Assembly: GCA_945861195.1 (NCBI GenBank)
Contig: CAMATS010000139.1
Span: 1-6,311, forward strand
Direction: 5' to 3'
Length of the DNA: 6,311 nt
From: Rhodoferax sp. OV413
GTDB lineage: Bacteria > Pseudomonadota > Gammaproteobacteria > Burkholderiales > Burkholderiaceae_C
Made by a program: the position numbers and the translations under genes. Position 1 is the stretch's first letter; each line of letters begins with the position of its first letter. This document shows, piece after piece, positions 6,032 to 6,311 of the stretch. Below the pieces are notes generated by a model. It saw only the letters and a program-made list of their open reading frames with translations. It made no database searches and was not told the origin of the DNA.

Positions 6032-6125
6032 GATCAGGTCGGTGGGGCGTTCGGCGCAGCGGAATCAAGGAGGAGCCCAGCGGGCGGGGGACAGCCGCGG
6101 AGCCGAATGCGCCGCCGGCCTGATC
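6032..6125 (+). repeat. Long palindromic repeat, copy B
   Basis: A 94-bp imperfect palindrome. GATCAGG (6032-6038) pairs with CCTGATC (6119-6125). Pairing continues inwards through wobbles and bulges: 6040-6049 with 6110-6117, TTCGGC (6050-6055) with GCCGAA (6102-6107), and GCGG (6059-6062) with CCGC (6095-6098). The apex has GCCC-AGC-GGGC at 6075-6085, the counterpart of the apical hairpin in copy A with a different loop. The core AAGGAGGAGCCC (6067-6078) contains a perfect Shine-Dalgarno-like string but no start codon at usable distance. Confidence 0.7.
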
Positions 6126-6145
6126 CCGCACACCCGTCGGCATGG

Positions 6146-6165
6146 ATCTCCGTTTGCACGGGGAT
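6146..6165. repeat. Short hairpin of interspersed-repeat type
   Basis: ATCTCCGT (6146-6153) pairs with ACGGGGAT (6158-6165) over 8 bp with one G-T wobble and a TTGC loop. Together with flanking ATGG and GACG it resembles the widespread bacterial repeat whose complement reads CGTCATYCCCGC...GGGATCCAT. It could be a degenerate member of such a family. Confidence 0.4.
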
Positions 6166-6203
6166 GACGGCCCCGGCGCTGGCACGGATCAACTTTGGCG
6201 GTG

Positions 6204-6311
6204 ATGCCTACCCTGACAACAGAGCCGTTCGAAGTCCCAGTTGCCTCTTTGGCAGTGGGCGCGCAGGTTCGTGGCGTACTGGAGAGGTTTCCGACGGTTG
6301 AGCTAGCTCTG
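6204..6311 (+). CDS. Possible 5' part of an unidentified gene, cut by window edge
   Basis: From ATG 6204 a frame of 36 codons stays open to the last base of the window, starting MPTLTTEPFEVPVASLAVG and ending GVLERFPTVELAL. A GTG precedes directly at 6201. No strong ribosome site is present. The end of the fragment faintly recalls the short helical DUF1858/DUF542-type domain seen before hemerythrin-like proteins (a pattern such as VxxVLxRxPxxxxxL), but 36 residues are too few for a call. Being open to the edge is weak evidence in GC-rich DNA. Confidence 0.38.
   Translation, partial: MPTLTTEPFEVPVASLAVGAQVRGVLERFPTVELAL

Larger units (their letters stand above)
5519..6203. other. Non-coding stretch between dtd and the edge reading frame
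   Basis: No convincing intact gene lies in these 685 bases. The open frames on both strands follow GC-rich palindromes and have no family resemblance. Contents are the DUF2256-like scrap (5614-5673), two long palindromes (5835-5926 and 6032-6125), a stem-loop between them (5979-6012) and a short hairpin at 6146-6165. I see nothing recognisable in 5519-5613 or in 5674-5834, except that GGGCGCT occurs twice close together near 5799-5822. Confidence 0.6.

Noticed and set aside
6067..6073. Perfect AAGGAGG Shine-Dalgarno-like string
   Set aside because: No start codon stands at a suitable distance, and the string is part of the repeat core shared with copy A.
6107..6301. 64-codon plus-strand frame near the right edge
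   Set aside because: It begins inside palindrome B and runs through a hairpin repeat; composition is not protein-like.

Overview
The window is GC-rich, densely packed bacterial DNA. Gene content, an orphan Bug-type binding protein and the style of the protein sequences suggest a betaproteobacterium of the order Burkholderiales, most likely Comamonadaceae (Rhodoferax/Polaromonas-like). This placement comes from family knowledge, not from a search.

Positions 1-4775 are compact and look intact. A Bug/TctC-type periplasmic solute-binding protein (16-1011, +) converges on amiC (1062-2348, -), an exported N-acetylmuramoyl-L-alanine amidase. A small hairpin lies between their 3' ends. amiC is joined by an ATGA stop/start overlap to tsaE (2345-2869, -), the ATPase of tRNA t6A synthesis. 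tsaE is divergent from, and probably overlaps at the 5' end with, queG (2843-3952, +), the epoxyqueuosine reductase of tRNA queuosine synthesis. Thirteen bases after queG comes a nicotinamidase-like isochorismatase-family hydrolase (3966-4775, +) with a good ribosome binding site. So two tRNA-modification genes start back to back, each followed by a co-directional partner: a cell-wall amidase on one side and a probable NAD-salvage hydrolase on the other.

Positions 4776-6203 look eroded. They hold a frameshifted scrap of an IS91-family transposase zinc-finger region (4786-4923, -), then dtd (5063-5518, +; D-aminoacyl-tRNA deacylase) with full family length but an in-frame TAG at codon 41. Next is a short probable DUF2256 remnant, also with an in-frame stop (5614-5673, +). 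The following non-coding stretch contains two related 92- and 94-bp long palindromes in opposite orientation (5835-5926 and 6032-6125), a 13-bp stem-loop between them (5979-6012), and another small hairpin of interspersed-repeat type (6146-6165). A reading frame beginning at 6204 runs off the right edge and may be the start of another gene.

I see no CRISPR array, tRNA, rRNA, prophage or defence system. The most interesting parts are the palindrome pair and the apparently nonsense-mutated dtd beside transposase debris. The rest is ordinary housekeeping content.
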